Source: Chromobacterium alticapitis
GTDB lineage: Bacteria; Pseudomonadota; Gammaproteobacteria; Burkholderiales; Chromobacteriaceae
Reading direction: 5' to 3'
Length of the DNA stretch: 64,000 nt
Assembly (NCBI RefSeq): GCF_002924365.1
Contig: NZ_PQWB01000026.1
Coordinates: 1-64,000, forward strand
The notes under the pieces are model-generated. The model saw nothing but the letters and a program-made list of their open reading frames with translations, searched no databases and was not told the DNA's origin. Below are positions 45,301-53,582 of the stretch, piece after piece. The position numbers and the translations under genes were made by a program. How positions within the stretch are numbered: the stretch's first letter is position 1; each line of letters opens with the position of its first letter.

Positions 45301-45792
45301 CAGATAGGCGCGCAGCTCTTCCGGCCGCGCCTCGATGATGCGCGAGATCATGCCCTGCTCGATCACCGCGTAGCCGCGCGCGCCGACGCCGGTGCCGAGG
45401 AACAGATCGGTGATGTCGCGCCGTCTCACCTGCTGATTGTTGATGTAGTAGCTGGATTCGCCCTGCCGCGTCAGCACCCGCTTGATCGCCACTTCGGCGT
45501 ACTGGCCCCAAGGCCCGGTCAACTGGCCGTCGCCGTTGTCGAACACCAGCTCGACCGAGGCGCGCGACACCGGCTTGCGGCTGGACGAACCGTTGAAGAT
45601 CACGTCCTGCATCGATTCGCCGCGCAGCTGCTTGGCCGAGGACTCGCCCAGCACCCAGCGCACGGCGTCGATCACATTCGACTTGCCGCAGCCGTTGGGG
45701 CCGATCACCGCCACCAGTTGGCCCGGCACCGCGATGCTGGTGGGGTCGACGAATGACTTGAAACCGGCGAGCTTGATATGGGTCAGGCGCAA
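42304..45792 (-). CDS. smc: Chromosome partition protein Smc
   Basis: The 1162-residue protein has the ATPase head split between the ends: Walker A G-P-N-G-C-G-K-S-N at 32-40, and the C-terminal signature L-S-G-G-E-K with L-L-D-E-V-D-A-P-L-D-D. In between are two long coiled-coil arms (rich in E, Q, R, A) flanking a hinge around 500-650. Smc with ScpAB loads at the origin region and organises chromosomes. The frame on the opposite strand is open over almost the whole gene, which is a GC-bias shadow. Confidence 0.96.
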   Translation of the reverse strand: MRLTHIKLAGFKSFVDPTSIAVPGQLVAVIGPNGCGKSNVIDAVRWVLGESSAKQLRGESMQDVIFNGSSSRKPVSRASVELVFDNGDGQLTGPWGQYAEVAIKRVLTRQGESSYYINNQQVRRRDITDLFLGTGVGARGYAVIEQGMISRIIEARPEELRAYLEEAAGVSKYKERRRETENRLSDTRANLERIADLQQELERQVERLSEQAEVAAQYHDMRGALTHKQNLLALARREEAARNEAHARGELARIETEEAALEAAVTHLETEQETVREQHFAASDAVHEAQQRLFEANAQLARLEEAQRHREQSRQRLERDLLAARSERQQLADNRQQVEAELDDWLPRLEEAQLRQEEAQMALEDGVDELPTAEAGFRQLDQQQAQLIAQQANLTRERDLSRQKIEHWQRGMQQLSGRDAALTRELSDLNLPEHHVLEAARQEADKAKAALDAVRARLVADEAKQADLAAEREKLDQQLAAKRTELARAEAEAAALAALLQREAADEQLAGWLDKQGLADAPQLWQSLQVDARWQAALEAVLGERLSARAASLPAGQPPAALALVDGKRAAAGGLPERAWPALLTEVRAQAPFDAALADWLSGVYLADSLDAALARRGELAAGECWLTPEGHRVDAVSVRFHAEASGDGLMARKRQLDEASARAESLRPEIDAMQKKRDSLQSMGNMLAEAVRGQKGSLTRLEAELNAATLEHVKLDQAARQGAARLSAIEAERGRIAEERQHADDGIAEAELMGEEAALTLEELGLQLEEVRLERLNAETRLELARNKARDAERMLHEIKLALNSAEQKVAELSRRGRELADRDEQLQERLEALAGESETVDEAVPEEALQEALSERETREGELSAARDRLNQLTERMREISQRQQEANAALPALREARSDWLLKHQEARLAMERFAEELAQAEADEAVLLADLNEGVKPNALAAEIARLARALEGLGAVNLAALQELDEAKTRGEYLQNQSADLNQAMATLIEAIAKIDGETRDMLQATYDAVNAKMREFFPTLFGGGRAELVLTGEDLLDAGVQIIAQPPGKKNSTIHLLSGGEKALTAMSLVFSLFSLNPAPFCLLDEVDAPLDDANTSRFCDLVKQMSERTQFLYISHNRLTMEMAEQLVGVTMQEQGVSRIVAVDIVEALKMRETA

Positions 45793-45916
45793 AACGTCCT
45801 CGCTGCTAGATAAGGCAAATTGGCCATTTTATCAGGCTGCCGCTGCCCGCGCTTGAGCGGCCCGCCGGCAAAATGCCGCTAGCCAGCGGGCATGCCAGTT
45901 GTGCCATAATGGCCGT

Positions 45917-46477
45917 ATGGAATCGCTATCGCTATCCAATCACTTTCTGATCGCCATGCCCCGCATGGCCGACCCGCTATTCGCCAAGTCGCTGGTGTAT
46001 CTATGCGAGCACGGCGAGCACGGCGCCATGGGCCTGATTATCAACAAGCCGTCCGGCATCGCCATGGCGCAGCTGTTCGACCAGATCGACCTGCCGCTGG
46101 ACGATGAAGGCACCCGCACCGGCCTGGTCTATTTCGGCGGACCGGTGCAGCCTGACCGCGGCTTCGTGCTGCATCAGCCGGCCGGCAATTGGCAATCCAG
46201 CCTGATGGTGACCGACGACATCGCCTTGACCACATCCAAAGACGTGCTGGCGGCGGTGTCGGAAGGCAAAAAGCCGGAGAAGCTGCTGATCTCGCTGGGT
46301 TATGCCGGCTGGTCCGCCGGCCAGCTGGAGCAGGAAATCACCGACAACGGCTGGCTGACGGTGCCGGCCGAGCCGTCCATCCTGTTCGAACTGCCCTGCG
46401 AGGCGCGCTACGACGCGGCCATGGCGCTGCTTGGCTTCGACCCGGCCCTGCTGTCATCGGATATCGGCCATGCTTGA
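45917..46477 (+). CDS. yqgE: YqgE/AlgH family protein (UPF0301)
   Basis: The 186-residue protein starts with the typical [10 protein letters not shown] and continues with Y-L-C-E-H[13 protein letters not shown] and [14 protein letters not shown]. Its cellular function is not firmly known. The ATG at 45917 fits the family start. It overlaps ruvX by eight bases, the conserved yqgE-yqgF pairing. Confidence 0.92.
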   Translation: MESLSLSNHFLIAMPRMADPLFAKSLVYLCEHGEHGAMGLIINKPSGIAMAQLFDQIDLPLDDEGTRTGLVYFGGPVQPDRGFVLHQPAGNWQSSLMVTDDIALTTSKDVLAAVSEGKKPEKLLISLGYAGWSAGQLEQEITDNGWLTVPAEPSILFELPCEARYDAAMALLGFDPALLSSDIGHA

Positions 46478-46901
46478 AGGTTGCGCATTGGCTTTTGATT
46501 TCGGCGAGCGCCGCATCGGCGTCGCCGTCGGCGACGCCATGCTCGGCATTCCCCACCCGCTGGCCACCATAGACACAGCCATCACCGACGAGCGCTTCGC
46601 CGCCATCGCCAAACTGATAGCGGAATGGCAGCCCAAACAACTGGTGGTGGGCCTGCCCATGCATCCGGATGGCGAGGAGCATGAGCTGTCCGCGCTGTCC
46701 CGCCGCTTCGCCAACCGCCTGAAAGGCCGCTTCGGCCTGCCGGTGTGGCTGGTGGACGAGCGCTATACCTCGGTCATCGCTGAGCAGCTGCTGGAAGAAG
46801 CCGGCGTCAAAAAGGGACGCAAGCAGAAACCGGCGCTAGACCAAGTAGCCGCCCAGGCCATCCTTGCCGGCTGGTTCGAACAGCCCGGCACTGCGGTCTG
46901 A
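46470..46901 (+). CDS. ruvX: RuvX (YqgF) putative Holliday junction resolvase / pre-16S rRNA nuclease
   Basis: The 143-residue RNase H-like nuclease has the first acidic motif [12 protein letters not shown] near residues 7-18, then V-V-G-L-P, D-E-R-Y-T-S and a final D-Q-V-A-A-Q-A-I-L. The family is described both in Holliday junction resolution and in 16S rRNA 5' maturation. The start at 46470 overlaps yqgE; the next gene begins inside its stop (TGATG). Confidence 0.92.
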   Translation: MLEGCALAFDFGERRIGVAVGDAMLGIPHPLATIDTAITDERFAAIAKLIAEWQPKQLVVGLPMHPDGEEHELSALSRRFANRLKGRFGLPVWLVDERYTSVIAEQLLEEAGVKKGRKQKPALDQVAAQAILAGWFEQPGTAV

Positions 46902-47356
46902 TGCCGGCCAAGCTTCCCGCCCTGTTGTTGATCGCCATCGGCGTCGCCGGCTTCTGCTGGCTGTGGCGCCAGGCCCAATTGGCCAATGCGGCGCAGGATT
47001 GGCCGTCCACAATGGGCACAGTCGAACGCAGCCAGGTGGAATGGCGGCTGCGCCGCGGCGGCGATCACAACGAGCAGCGCGAATACCGCGCCGACGTGCG
47101 CTATCAATATAAAGTCAGCGGCCAAACCTACCGCTCCGGCGCGATTCGCATTCCGGACGCGGGCTTCAGCAGCAGCGAAGCGCTGGCGCGCGACACCGCC
47201 GGCCGCTATCCCGTCGGCGCGGCGGTGCCGGTGCGCTATAACCCGGCCAAACCGGAACAGGCCTGCCTGGAAGCCGGCGCGCATTGGAGCGTGCGGGCCG
47301 GGCAACTGCTGATGCTGCTGTTCGCCGCCGCCGGCGCCTGGCTATTGACGCGCTAA
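46901..47356 (+). CDS. DUF3592-like membrane protein
   Basis: The 151-residue protein has an N-terminal membrane helix (about 5-22) and a second one at the C-terminus (about 130-149). Between them is a beta-rich domain with W-P-S-T-M-G-T-V-E-R-S-Q-V and V-R-Y-N-P-A-K-P-E-Q-A-C-L-E. This matches the DUF3592 arrangement. The function is unknown. Its start overlaps the ruvX stop, so it is in the yqgE-ruvX operon. Confidence 0.7.
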   Translation: MPAKLPALLLIAIGVAGFCWLWRQAQLANAAQDWPSTMGTVERSQVEWRLRRGGDHNEQREYRADVRYQYKVSGQTYRSGAIRIPDAGFSSSEALARDTAGRYPVGAAVPVRYNPAKPEQACLEAGAHWSVRAGQLLMLLFAAAGAWLLTR

Positions 47357-47452
47357 ACCCTTGTTTTGTTAGCAAGCATTAAGAGCGATTGAGCCGGGCT
47401 GCCTAAGCGCCGATACTGCAGGATATAGAGTCGCTTTTCTTGGAGTTCCGCC

Positions 47453-47896
47453 ATGAGCATCAGCCAGACTGCGCAGATTTCATTGGCCAGCGCCGCGCTG
47501 CTGAACGGCGGCACCGTGCCTTCGCCGGTGGTGCAGAACGGCAACGCCACCGCGGCCCTCGCCAGCGAAGCCGCGCAACTGGCGCAGGAGTCCAGCGCCG
47601 TGGTGACGCTGGGCGGCGGCGTCGGCGACAACTTCGCCACTTACGACGCGACGGGGCTATTGAACAGCTTCGCCAGCGCCGGCACGCTGCAAGGCGCCGC
47701 GCTGTCGCCGGACAGCGGCGTCTCAGCCCAGGACAGCACCAATCAACAGATCGTATCGCAGAATCTGGGCGGCGCCAGCGGCGCCGGCTCCGACCTGAAC
47801 GGCGACTGGGCGACCATTCTGAAACAAAATCCGGCGTTGGCCGGCGAAGCTGTGGCGGACAGCTTCAACGGCAGCATCGTCGACACCATCGCCTGA
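47453..47896 (+). CDS. Hypothetical acidic, flagellin-like-composition protein
   Basis: This 147-residue protein is rich in A, S, G, Q and N. It has no cysteine, arginine or histidine and only one lysine, against eight Asp and three Glu, so it is very acidic. It has no membrane helix or Sec signal peptide. The composition resembles secreted proteins that pass through type III-like exporters, but no motif proves this. GGAG precedes the ATG by eight bases. I do not recognise the family. It stands alone between the DUF3592 gene and a terminator. Confidence 0.55.
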   Translation: MSISQTAQISLASAALLNGGTVPSPVVQNGNATAALASEAAQLAQESSAVVTLGGGVGDNFATYDATGLLNSFASAGTLQGAALSPDSGVSAQDSTNQQIVSQNLGGASGAGSDLNGDWATILKQNPALAGEAVADSFNGSIVDTIA

Positions 47897-47910
47897 TCCA
47901 TCGCGCGCAA

Positions 47911-47936
47911 AGAAAAAAGCCCGGATGCTCCGGGCT
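47911..47936 (-). terminator. Rho-independent terminator of the GTPase gene
   Basis: An 8-bp perfect stem (47918-47925 with 47929-47936, 3-base loop) is followed by TTTTTT on the minus strand, nine bases beyond the GTPase stop. Confidence 0.85.
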
Positions 47937-47944
47937 CTTCAACA

Positions 47945-48886
47945 TCAGCGGCTGCCTTGCTTGCGGCCTTCTTTCTCCTTGAGCTTCTCTTCCCGCAGAA
48001 TGGCCCGCTCGGCGGCGAGAATCTTGGCTCGCTTCTCCCATTCCAGCCATTCTTCCGGCCGCTCCAGCGTGATGCGGCCGGTCTGGCCGTCGCGGAAATC
48101 GGTCAGCACGATTTCAGCAGCCTTCTGCATATTGATGCGGCCACCGGACAGCACCGCGCCGCGGCGCTTGCCGATCAGCTCCAGCGCCTGCCAATCCTGC
48201 GCGCCGTCCAGCGCCTCGACATCGAACTTGTAGCGGGCGGCCAGTTCGGCGCGGTAATGGACCAGCAGGTATTTCAGCAGCTCCAGCGCCACCTCTTCCT
48301 CGTCCATCGCGTTGCGGCCCACCGCGCCGCTGGCAGCCAGGTTATAGCCGCCCTCTTCCACTTCGATCTTGGGCCACAGCATGCCCGGGGTGTCGTACAG
48401 CTCGAAGTCGTCGGCCAGGATGATGCGCTGCTCGTTCTTGGTGACGCCCGGCATATTGCCGGTCTTGGCGATTTTTCGGCTGGACATGCTGTTGATCAGC
48501 GTGGACTTGCCGACGTTCGGTATGCCGCAGATCAGCACGCGCAGCGGCTTTTCCAGGCCGCCGCGGGTCGGCGCCAGCGCGCGGCAGGCGGCGATCAGCC
48601 GCTGCGCCGGCGCGCGCTCGCCGGCGTCCATGCCCAGCGCCTCGGTCTGCTTGCGCGCGCGGTACCAGGCCAGCCATTGCTCGGTGACGGCCGGGTCGGC
48701 CAGGTCCTGCTTGTTCAGTATCATCAGCCGCGGCTTGCCCTTGGCCATGCGCGCCAGCATCGGATTGGCGCTGGAGGCCGGCAGACGGGCGTCCAGCAGC
48801 TCGATGACGACGTCGATATCTTTCAGGCGCTCGGCGACATCCTTGCGCGCCTTGTTCATATGGCCGGGAAACCATTGGATTGCCAT
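47945..48886 (-). CDS. rbgA: Ribosome biogenesis GTPase RbgA/YlqF
   Basis: The 313-residue circularly permuted GTPase has N-K-Q-D (G4) at 58-61 before G-I-P-N-V-G-K-S (G1) at 121-128 and D-T-P-G (G3) at 165-168. The N-terminus W-F-P-G-H-M-x-K-A is diagnostic. RbgA acts in late assembly of the 50S subunit. The C-terminal tail is lysine/arginine-rich. It is followed by a strong terminator and preceded, three bases upstream, by the small DUF3820 gene. Confidence 0.94.
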   Translation of the reverse strand: MAIQWFPGHMNKARKDVAERLKDIDVVIELLDARLPASSANPMLARMAKGKPRLMILNKQDLADPAVTEQWLAWYRARKQTEALGMDAGERAPAQRLIAACRALAPTRGGLEKPLRVLICGIPNVGKSTLINSMSSRKIAKTGNMPGVTKNEQRIILADDFELYDTPGMLWPKIEVEEGGYNLAASGAVGRNAMDEEEVALELLKYLLVHYRAELAARYKFDVEALDGAQDWQALELIGKRRGAVLSGGRINMQKAAEIVLTDFRDGQTGRITLERPEEWLEWEKRAKILAAERAILREEKLKEKEGRKQGSR

Positions 48887-48888
48887 TG

Positions 48889-49101
48889 TTAACGCTTTCT
48901 AATCGGGTCCAGCAGATAAGTCAGACCGTTGTGGTCCAGTTCCTGCATCAGTTGCAGCAAGCGGCCGATCTCGCCCGGCGGAAATCCCTCGCGGGCGAAC
49001 CAGTTCAGGTAATTGCCCGGCAGCTCGCAAATCAGCGTGCCCTTGTGCTTGCCGAAAGGCATGGCGCGGGTCGTCAGGGCGATCAGGTCTTCGGCTTGCA
49101 T
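48889..49101 (-). CDS. DUF3820-like small protein
   Basis: The 70-residue protein has the pattern M-P-F-G-K-H-K-G-T-L-I-C-E-L-P-G-N-Y-L-N-W, then L-L-Q-L-M-Q-E-L, which matches the DUF3820 (putative quorum-sensing-regulated) family. The ATG at 49101 gives the normal length; the open frame upstream lacks support. It ends three bases before the start of the RbgA GTPase and is probably co-transcribed with it. No firm function is known. Confidence 0.8.
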   Translation of the reverse strand: MQAEDLIALTTRAMPFGKHKGTLICELPGNYLNWFAREGFPPGEIGRLLQLMQELDHNGLTYLLDPIRKR

Positions 49102-49309
49102 GATGGCAGGTATAGATGGAGGTTGGGCATTGTGCCAAAGCCGGCGGCTTGCTGCCAGGCTTGACGTGGAACAAGCGTTTGCCTGGTTTTGGCGCGCCGC
49201 GGCGACGCCGCGCGTAGCATGTCCGCAGACACATTCAGGCCGGGCCTCACCCGGCCGCATTTTACCGGTTCGCGCAGAGCCGTTTGCGGGCGCCTCGGCG
49301 CCCGCCTTT

Positions 49310-49654
49310 TCATTGCAAGGGCATGGGCTTGCGGTCGTTGAAGTACAGGAAACCCTTGACCACGCGGTAGATGTACCACACCCACACCGCGAACAGAATC
49401 ACGAAGCCCACCAGCAGCCAGGTCAGCACCGCGCCCACCACATAGCCCAGCAGCGCCAGCCAGAAAGTGCGGATCTGCCATTCGAAATGGCTTTCGTACA
49501 GCGTGCCGCGCACTTCGTCGCGCTTCACATAGTTGATGATCACGGCGACGATGCCGGTCACCCCCACCAGCAGGCTCACCGCCTGCAGGATGTAAACGGT
49601 CAGCGTCAGATTATTCAGCCTGCGCTCGTTCTCGTCCAACAGTTCCAGCTCCAT
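49310..49654 (-). CDS. DUF4870-like membrane protein
   Basis: The 114-residue protein has three hydrophobic segments (about 20-40, 60-80 and 83-103). The residues between the first two, Y-V-K-R-D-E-V-R-G-T-L-Y-E-S-H-F-E-W-Q, are typical of COG3671/DUF4870 small membrane proteins. Their function is unknown. The ATG at 49654 has AAGGAG six bases upstream. This is preferable to the TTG at 49675, which overlaps the previous gene. Confidence 0.7.
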   Translation of the reverse strand: MELELLDENERRLNNLTLTVYILQAVSLLVGVTGIVAVIINYVKRDEVRGTLYESHFEWQIRTFWLALLGYVVGAVLTWLLVGFVILFAVWVWYIYRVVKGFLYFNDRKPMPLQ

Positions 49655-49671
49655 CGGCTTCTCCTTATCGG

Positions 49672-50211
49672 TCAACGCGCGAACAAGGCCGCCAAACGCG
49701 CGGCCACAATGCGGCGGAAGGCCCGGCTGCCGGCGACGACGCCGCCCTGCGGCGCGGCGGTTTCGCTCCAGCCTTGCAAGACGCCAGGCGCAAGCCCCGG
49801 AGCGGACAATACCGGCAACGTCGCCAGCCTCGTCCAGCCCGCAGCTTCGACAAAGTTCGCGGCGCGACGGTTCGCCTCATCCAGCAAGGCCAGCTCATCC
49901 AAGCCCACGGCCAGCTGCCTCCACTCCAGCAGCAGCAGACGGGCCGCCAGCCAATCGGCCGGATCCGCGATGCGGGCCGGCGTGGCGCCCGGCGGCAAAC
50001 CGCGCCGCAAGGCCAGATGCAGCGCCAGCTGGCGGATTTCCGGCAGCAAGGACTCCAGCAGGCTGCCATCGGCCGGCGCGCCTCGCGGCGAGCCCGGACG
50101 ATAAGCCAGCCACTCGCCGTCGGTCGCTAGCGCAACCGGATACAGCGGCCGGTCCGCGCGGAACGGATGGTCGCTGAGGGCGAGAGTGAGGGCTTCTCTG
50201 TCTGGGGTCAT
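49672..50211 (-). CDS. Hypothetical alpha-helical protein
   Basis: This 179-residue protein is rich in A, L and R, with no signal peptide or membrane helix. It begins with a short beta-like part (D-R-P-L-Y-P-V-A-L-A-T-D-G-E-W-L-A-Y-R-P) and continues as helices. AGGAGA lies eight bases before the ATG at 50211. I do not recognise the family. It ends 17 bases before the DUF4870-like gene, which suggests a two-gene operon. Confidence 0.5.
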   Translation of the reverse strand: MTPDREALTLALSDHPFRADRPLYPVALATDGEWLAYRPGSPRGAPADGSLLESLLPEIRQLALHLALRRGLPPGATPARIADPADWLAARLLLLEWRQLAVGLDELALLDEANRRAANFVEAAGWTRLATLPVLSAPGLAPGVLQGWSETAAPQGGVVAGSRAFRRIVAARLAALFAR

Positions 50212-50538
50212 GATGCAGTCTCCTGTGGCTTCAAAACTGGCCGCTACCGGAGACCCTTGTGCTTGGCAAAACGGAAAACACAAATGCCGCCGGTAATTCG
50301 GCGGCATGGTCGGGTATGCGCTCGGTACTGTCTTGCCGAGCCTATCCCTGGCGCCGCCGGGAGGGGCGGTACCAATAATAGGCGTGGGCGAAAAAGACGG
50401 TTCGTTCGAGCATGAGGCCATGCTGCCAACGATATGGGCCGCCGTCAAGCCGTTGTTTCACAAGACTTGCCTGCGCTCAAGACAAAAAGCCGGGTTTCCC
50501 CTTGGGAAAACCCGGCTTCGCGCGATAAAAACACTCGA
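50212..50538. other. Intergenic region with two hairpins
   Basis: No gene is visible in these 327 bases. It contains the ETF-QO terminator at its right end and a perfect 9-bp hairpin (50284-50292 with 50299-50307, 6-base loop) followed on the minus strand by TTTGTGTTTT. The promoter of the hypothetical gene ending at 49672 must lie between that hairpin and 50211. Confidence 0.55.
50484..50519 (-). terminator. Terminator of the ETF-QO gene
   Basis: A long near-perfect stem (AAGCCGGGTTTTCCC paired with GGGAAACCCGGCTT on the minus strand, one bulged base) is followed by a TTTTT run, 20 bases beyond the ETF-QO stop. Confidence 0.8.
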
Positions 50539-52173
50539 TTACATATTCGGGTAGTTCGGCCCGCCGCCGCCTTCCGGCGTCACCCAGTTGATGTTCTGGG
50601 TCGGATCCTTGATATCGCAGGTCTTACAGTGCACGCAGTTTTGCGCGTTGATCTGCAGGCGCGGCTTGCCTTCGTCCTGGCCGACGATCTCGTACACGCC
50701 GGCCGGGCAGTAGCGTTGCTCCGGCGCGTCGTACTTGGCCAGGTTGATGGCCACAGGCACCGAAGCGTCCTTCAGCTTCAGGTGGGCCGGCTGATCTTCG
50801 CTGTGGTTGGCGTTGGAAATGAACACCGAGGACAGGCGGTCAAAGGTCAGCACGCCATCCGGCTTCGGATAGGCGATGGGGCTGAACTCGCTGGCCAGGC
50901 GCAGCGCCTCGTTGTCGGCGTGCTTGTGGCGCAGCGTCCACGGCGCGCGGCCGCGGAACAAGAAGGTGTCCAAGGCCGAGTAGATCATGGCCGGCCACAG
51001 GCCCCAGCGGAAGGACGGGCGGATGTTGCGCACTTTGTACAGCTCATCGTGCACCCAGCTCTGCTTGAACTTGGCGGAATACGCCGTGGCCTCGCCGCCC
51101 TGGGCCTGCGCCTCGTCGCCCAGCAGCTCGAACACCGCCTCGGCCGCCAGCATGGCGGACTTCATCGCGGTGTGGGTGCCCTTGATCTTGGGCACGTTGA
51201 GGAAGCCGGCGGTGTCGCCGACCAGCACGCCGCCGGGGAAGGTCAGCTTGGGCACGCTTTGCAGGCCGCCCTCGGCCAGCGCGCGCGCGCCATAGGACAC
51301 GCGGCGGCCGCCTTCGAACACGCCCTTGATCGCCGGGTGGGTCTTGAAGCGCTGGAATTCCTCGAACGGCGATAGATAGGGGTTCTGGTAATCCAGGCCC
51401 ACCACGAAGCCCACCGCCACCAGATTGTCTTCCAGATGGTAGAGGAAGGAGCCGCCGTAGGTGGCGGTGTCCATCGGCCAACCCACGGTGTGGGTGATAT
51501 GGCCGGGCTGATGGTGCTCCGGCTTCACTTCCCATAATTCCTTGATGCCGATGCCGAAGGTTTGCGGATCGGCGCCGTTGCGCAGCTTGAAGCGTTCGAA
51601 CAGCGTCTTGGTCAGCGAGCCTCTACAGCCTTCGGCGAAGAGGGTCTGCTTGGCCCACAGCTCCATGCCCGGCTCGCCGTCCAGCTCGCCGTTCTTGCCG
51701 GTGCCCACGGCGCCGGTGGCCACGCCCTTGACCGAGCCGTCCGCGTGGTACAGCACTTCAGCCGCGGCGAAGCCTGGGTAGATTTCCACGCCCAGGCTCT
51801 CCGCCTGCTGGCCCAGCCAGCGACAGAAATTGCCCAGGCTGACGATGTAGTTGCCCTCGTTGTGCATCTGCGGCGGCGTGGGCAGCTGGATGGATTCGGT
51901 CTCGGTCAGATAGAGGAAGCGGTCGGACACGGCCGGCGTGTTCAGCGGCGCGTCCAGTTCCTTCCAGTTGGGCAGCAGTTCGGTCAGCGCGCCGGTTTCG
52001 ATCACCGCGCCGGACAGGATGTGGGCACCGATTTCGGAACCCTTCTCCAGCAGACAGACGCTGATGTCGCGGCCCTGCTTCTCCGCCAGCTGTTTCAGAC
52101 GGATCGCCGCGGACAGGCCGGATGGGCCGCCGCCGACGATCACCACGTCGTATTCCATGTATTCGCGTTGCAC
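50539..52173 (-). CDS. Electron transfer flavoprotein-ubiquinone oxidoreductase
   Basis: The 544-residue protein starts [21 protein letters not shown] with the FAD-binding G-x-G-x-x-G. The middle has the long quinone-binding part. The C-terminus carries a ferredoxin-like 4Fe-4S motif: C-P-A-G-V-Y-E, then [12 protein letters not shown]. It passes electrons from acyl-CoA dehydrogenases (via ETF) to ubiquinone at the inner membrane. The start is GTG at 52173 with GGAG upstream. It lies next to the glutaryl-CoA dehydrogenase locus, whose electrons it can accept. Confidence 0.93.
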   Translation of the reverse strand: MQREYMEYDVVIVGGGPSGLSAAIRLKQLAEKQGRDISVCLLEKGSEIGAHILSGAVIETGALTELLPNWKELDAPLNTPAVSDRFLYLTETESIQLPTPPQMHNEGNYIVSLGNFCRWLGQQAESLGVEIYPGFAAAEVLYHADGSVKGVATGAVGTGKNGELDGEPGMELWAKQTLFAEGCRGSLTKTLFERFKLRNGADPQTFGIGIKELWEVKPEHHQPGHITHTVGWPMDTATYGGSFLYHLEDNLVAVGFVVGLDYQNPYLSPFEEFQRFKTHPAIKGVFEGGRRVSYGARALAEGGLQSVPKLTFPGGVLVGDTAGFLNVPKIKGTHTAMKSAMLAAEAVFELLGDEAQAQGGEATAYSAKFKQSWVHDELYKVRNIRPSFRWGLWPAMIYSALDTFLFRGRAPWTLRHKHADNEALRLASEFSPIAYPKPDGVLTFDRLSSVFISNANHSEDQPAHLKLKDASVPVAINLAKYDAPEQRYCPAGVYEIVGQDEGKPRLQINAQNCVHCKTCDIKDPTQNINWVTPEGGGGPNYPNM

Positions 52174-52259
52174 CGTTTCTCCTTTGCGCCCGCTGGGACT
52201 TATTGATTTGATTGACATCATGCTATGAAGACGGCAAGACGTCAAAATCAAACAAGCGT

Positions 52260-53450
52260 TTAAACGGTGCCATTGTGGCGCAATGCGACAATGTCCCCTT
52301 CGGCGTAACCCAGCGCGCGCAAGATCTGCTCAGTATGTTCGCCCAGATCGGGCGGAGCTAGATTGTACTCGACTGGCGTGCCGGATAGTTTGATCGGACA
52401 CCCCACCATGGGCACTTCGCGTCCCTCGGCATCCCGCATCGCCAGCTCCATGCCGCGCGCCTGCGCCTGCGGGTCGGCGAAAGCCTCGGCCACGTCGTTG
52501 ATCGGACCGCAGGGCACGCCGGCCTTGTCCAGCGCCGTCAGCCAATGCTCCCGCGGGTGATGGCGGAAGGCCATGGCCAGCAGCGGCACCAGTTGTGAGC
52601 GGTTGGCCACTCGCTGCGGATTGCTGACGTAGCGCGTATCGCGCGCCCACTGCGGCTGGCCGATCAGCCGGCACACCTCGGCGAACTGCTTGTCATTGCC
52701 GCAGGCCAGGATGAAATGGCCGTCCGACGCGGCGAACACCTGGTAGGGCACGATATTGGCATGGGCGTTGCCCAACCGAGGCGGCGTTTTGCGCCCCACC
52801 AGCCAGTTGGACGCCACATTGGCCAGCATGGCCAGCGAGCAGTCGAACAAGGCCATGTCGATATGCTGGCCGGCGCCGGTGCGCGCGCGCGCGATCAGCG
52901 CCGCCTGCACGGCGTTGGCGGCGTAGAGGCCGGTGAACAGGTCGGACACCGCCACGCCCACCTTGTGCGGCTCGCCGTCGGACGGACCGGTGATGCTCAT
53001 CAATCCGGACATGCCCTGCACGATGTAGTCGTAGCCGGCCAGGCTGGCATAGGGCCCATCCTGGCCGAAGCCGGTGATCGAGCAATACACCAGCCGCGGA
53101 TTGATCGCCTTCAGGCTGTCGTAATCCAGGCCGTACTTCTTCAAGCCGCCCAGCTTGTAGTTCTCCAGCAGCACATCGGCGTCGGCGACCAGCCTGCGCA
53201 CGATCTCCTGCCCCGCCGGCTGCGCGATGTCCACGGTCAGCGAGCGCTTGCCGCGGTTGGCGCACAGATAATAGGCCGCTCGGCCGTCCGGCAGGCTGGG
53301 CGGCGCCCACTGCCGCGTGTCGTCGCCGCTGCCCGGCTTTTCTATCTTGATCACGTCCGCGCCCAGATCGGCCAACAGCTGGCTGGCCCACGGCCCCGCC
53401 AGCACTCGGCTCAGATCCACCACCTTGATGCCCGCCAACGCTCCCGCCAT
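52260..53450 (-). CDS. Family III CoA-transferase (CaiB/BaiF), probably glutarate-related
   Basis: The 396-residue protein has the family start L[16 protein letters not shown], I-K-I-E-K-P-G-x-G-D-D-T-R near 35-46, and the catalytic aspartate at about 170 in [11 protein letters not shown]. Family III enzymes move CoA between carboxylates through an aspartyl-CoA intermediate. Next to gcdH, the likely reaction is succinyl-CoA + glutarate to glutaryl-CoA + succinate (as in human SUGCT); this is inferred from context. The ATG at 53450 has GGAGAG upstream. Confidence 0.82.
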   Translation of the reverse strand: MAGALAGIKVVDLSRVLAGPWASQLLADLGADVIKIEKPGSGDDTRQWAPPSLPDGRAAYYLCANRGKRSLTVDIAQPAGQEIVRRLVADADVLLENYKLGGLKKYGLDYDSLKAINPRLVYCSITGFGQDGPYASLAGYDYIVQGMSGLMSITGPSDGEPHKVGVAVSDLFTGLYAANAVQAALIARARTGAGQHIDMALFDCSLAMLANVASNWLVGRKTPPRLGNAHANIVPYQVFAASDGHFILACGNDKQFAEVCRLIGQPQWARDTRYVSNPQRVANRSQLVPLLAMAFRHHPREHWLTALDKAGVPCGPINDVAEAFADPQAQARGMELAMRDAEGREVPMVGCPIKLSGTPVEYNLAPPDLGEHTEQILRALGYAEGDIVALRHNGTV

Positions 53451-53494
53451 CGCGCTCTCCTTCGCAGCTGTTCGCTTCGCCATCCGTCGTCCCG

Positions 53495-53576
53495 CTAAAA
53501 AAAGCGGCCCGGCGACAAGCCGGGCCTACAAAGGACAGACAGGAATCAACGGCGCGGCCGGCCATCCGGCCGCGCC
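53495..53576 (-). terminator. Tandem hairpins after gcdH
   Basis: There are two perfect hairpins. One has an 11-bp stem (53551-53561 with 53566-53576, 4-base loop). The other has an 8-bp stem (53506-53513 with 53519-53526, 5-base loop) followed by TTTTTTT on the minus strand. The second is a good terminator, so gcdH and the CoA-transferase may be only partly co-transcribed. Confidence 0.75.
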
Positions 53577-53582
53577 GGCTTA

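Noticed and set aside
41371-45756. Plus-strand open frame of 1461 codons antisense to smc
   Set aside because: It mirrors the smc reading frame in GC-rich DNA. Its product is a monotonous R/Q/L/H-rich sequence with no family features, and smc is unmistakable.
49286-49305. Strong hairpin followed by CTTTT on the plus strand
   Set aside because: No plus-strand gene ends there, and on the strand of the nearby gene no T run follows.
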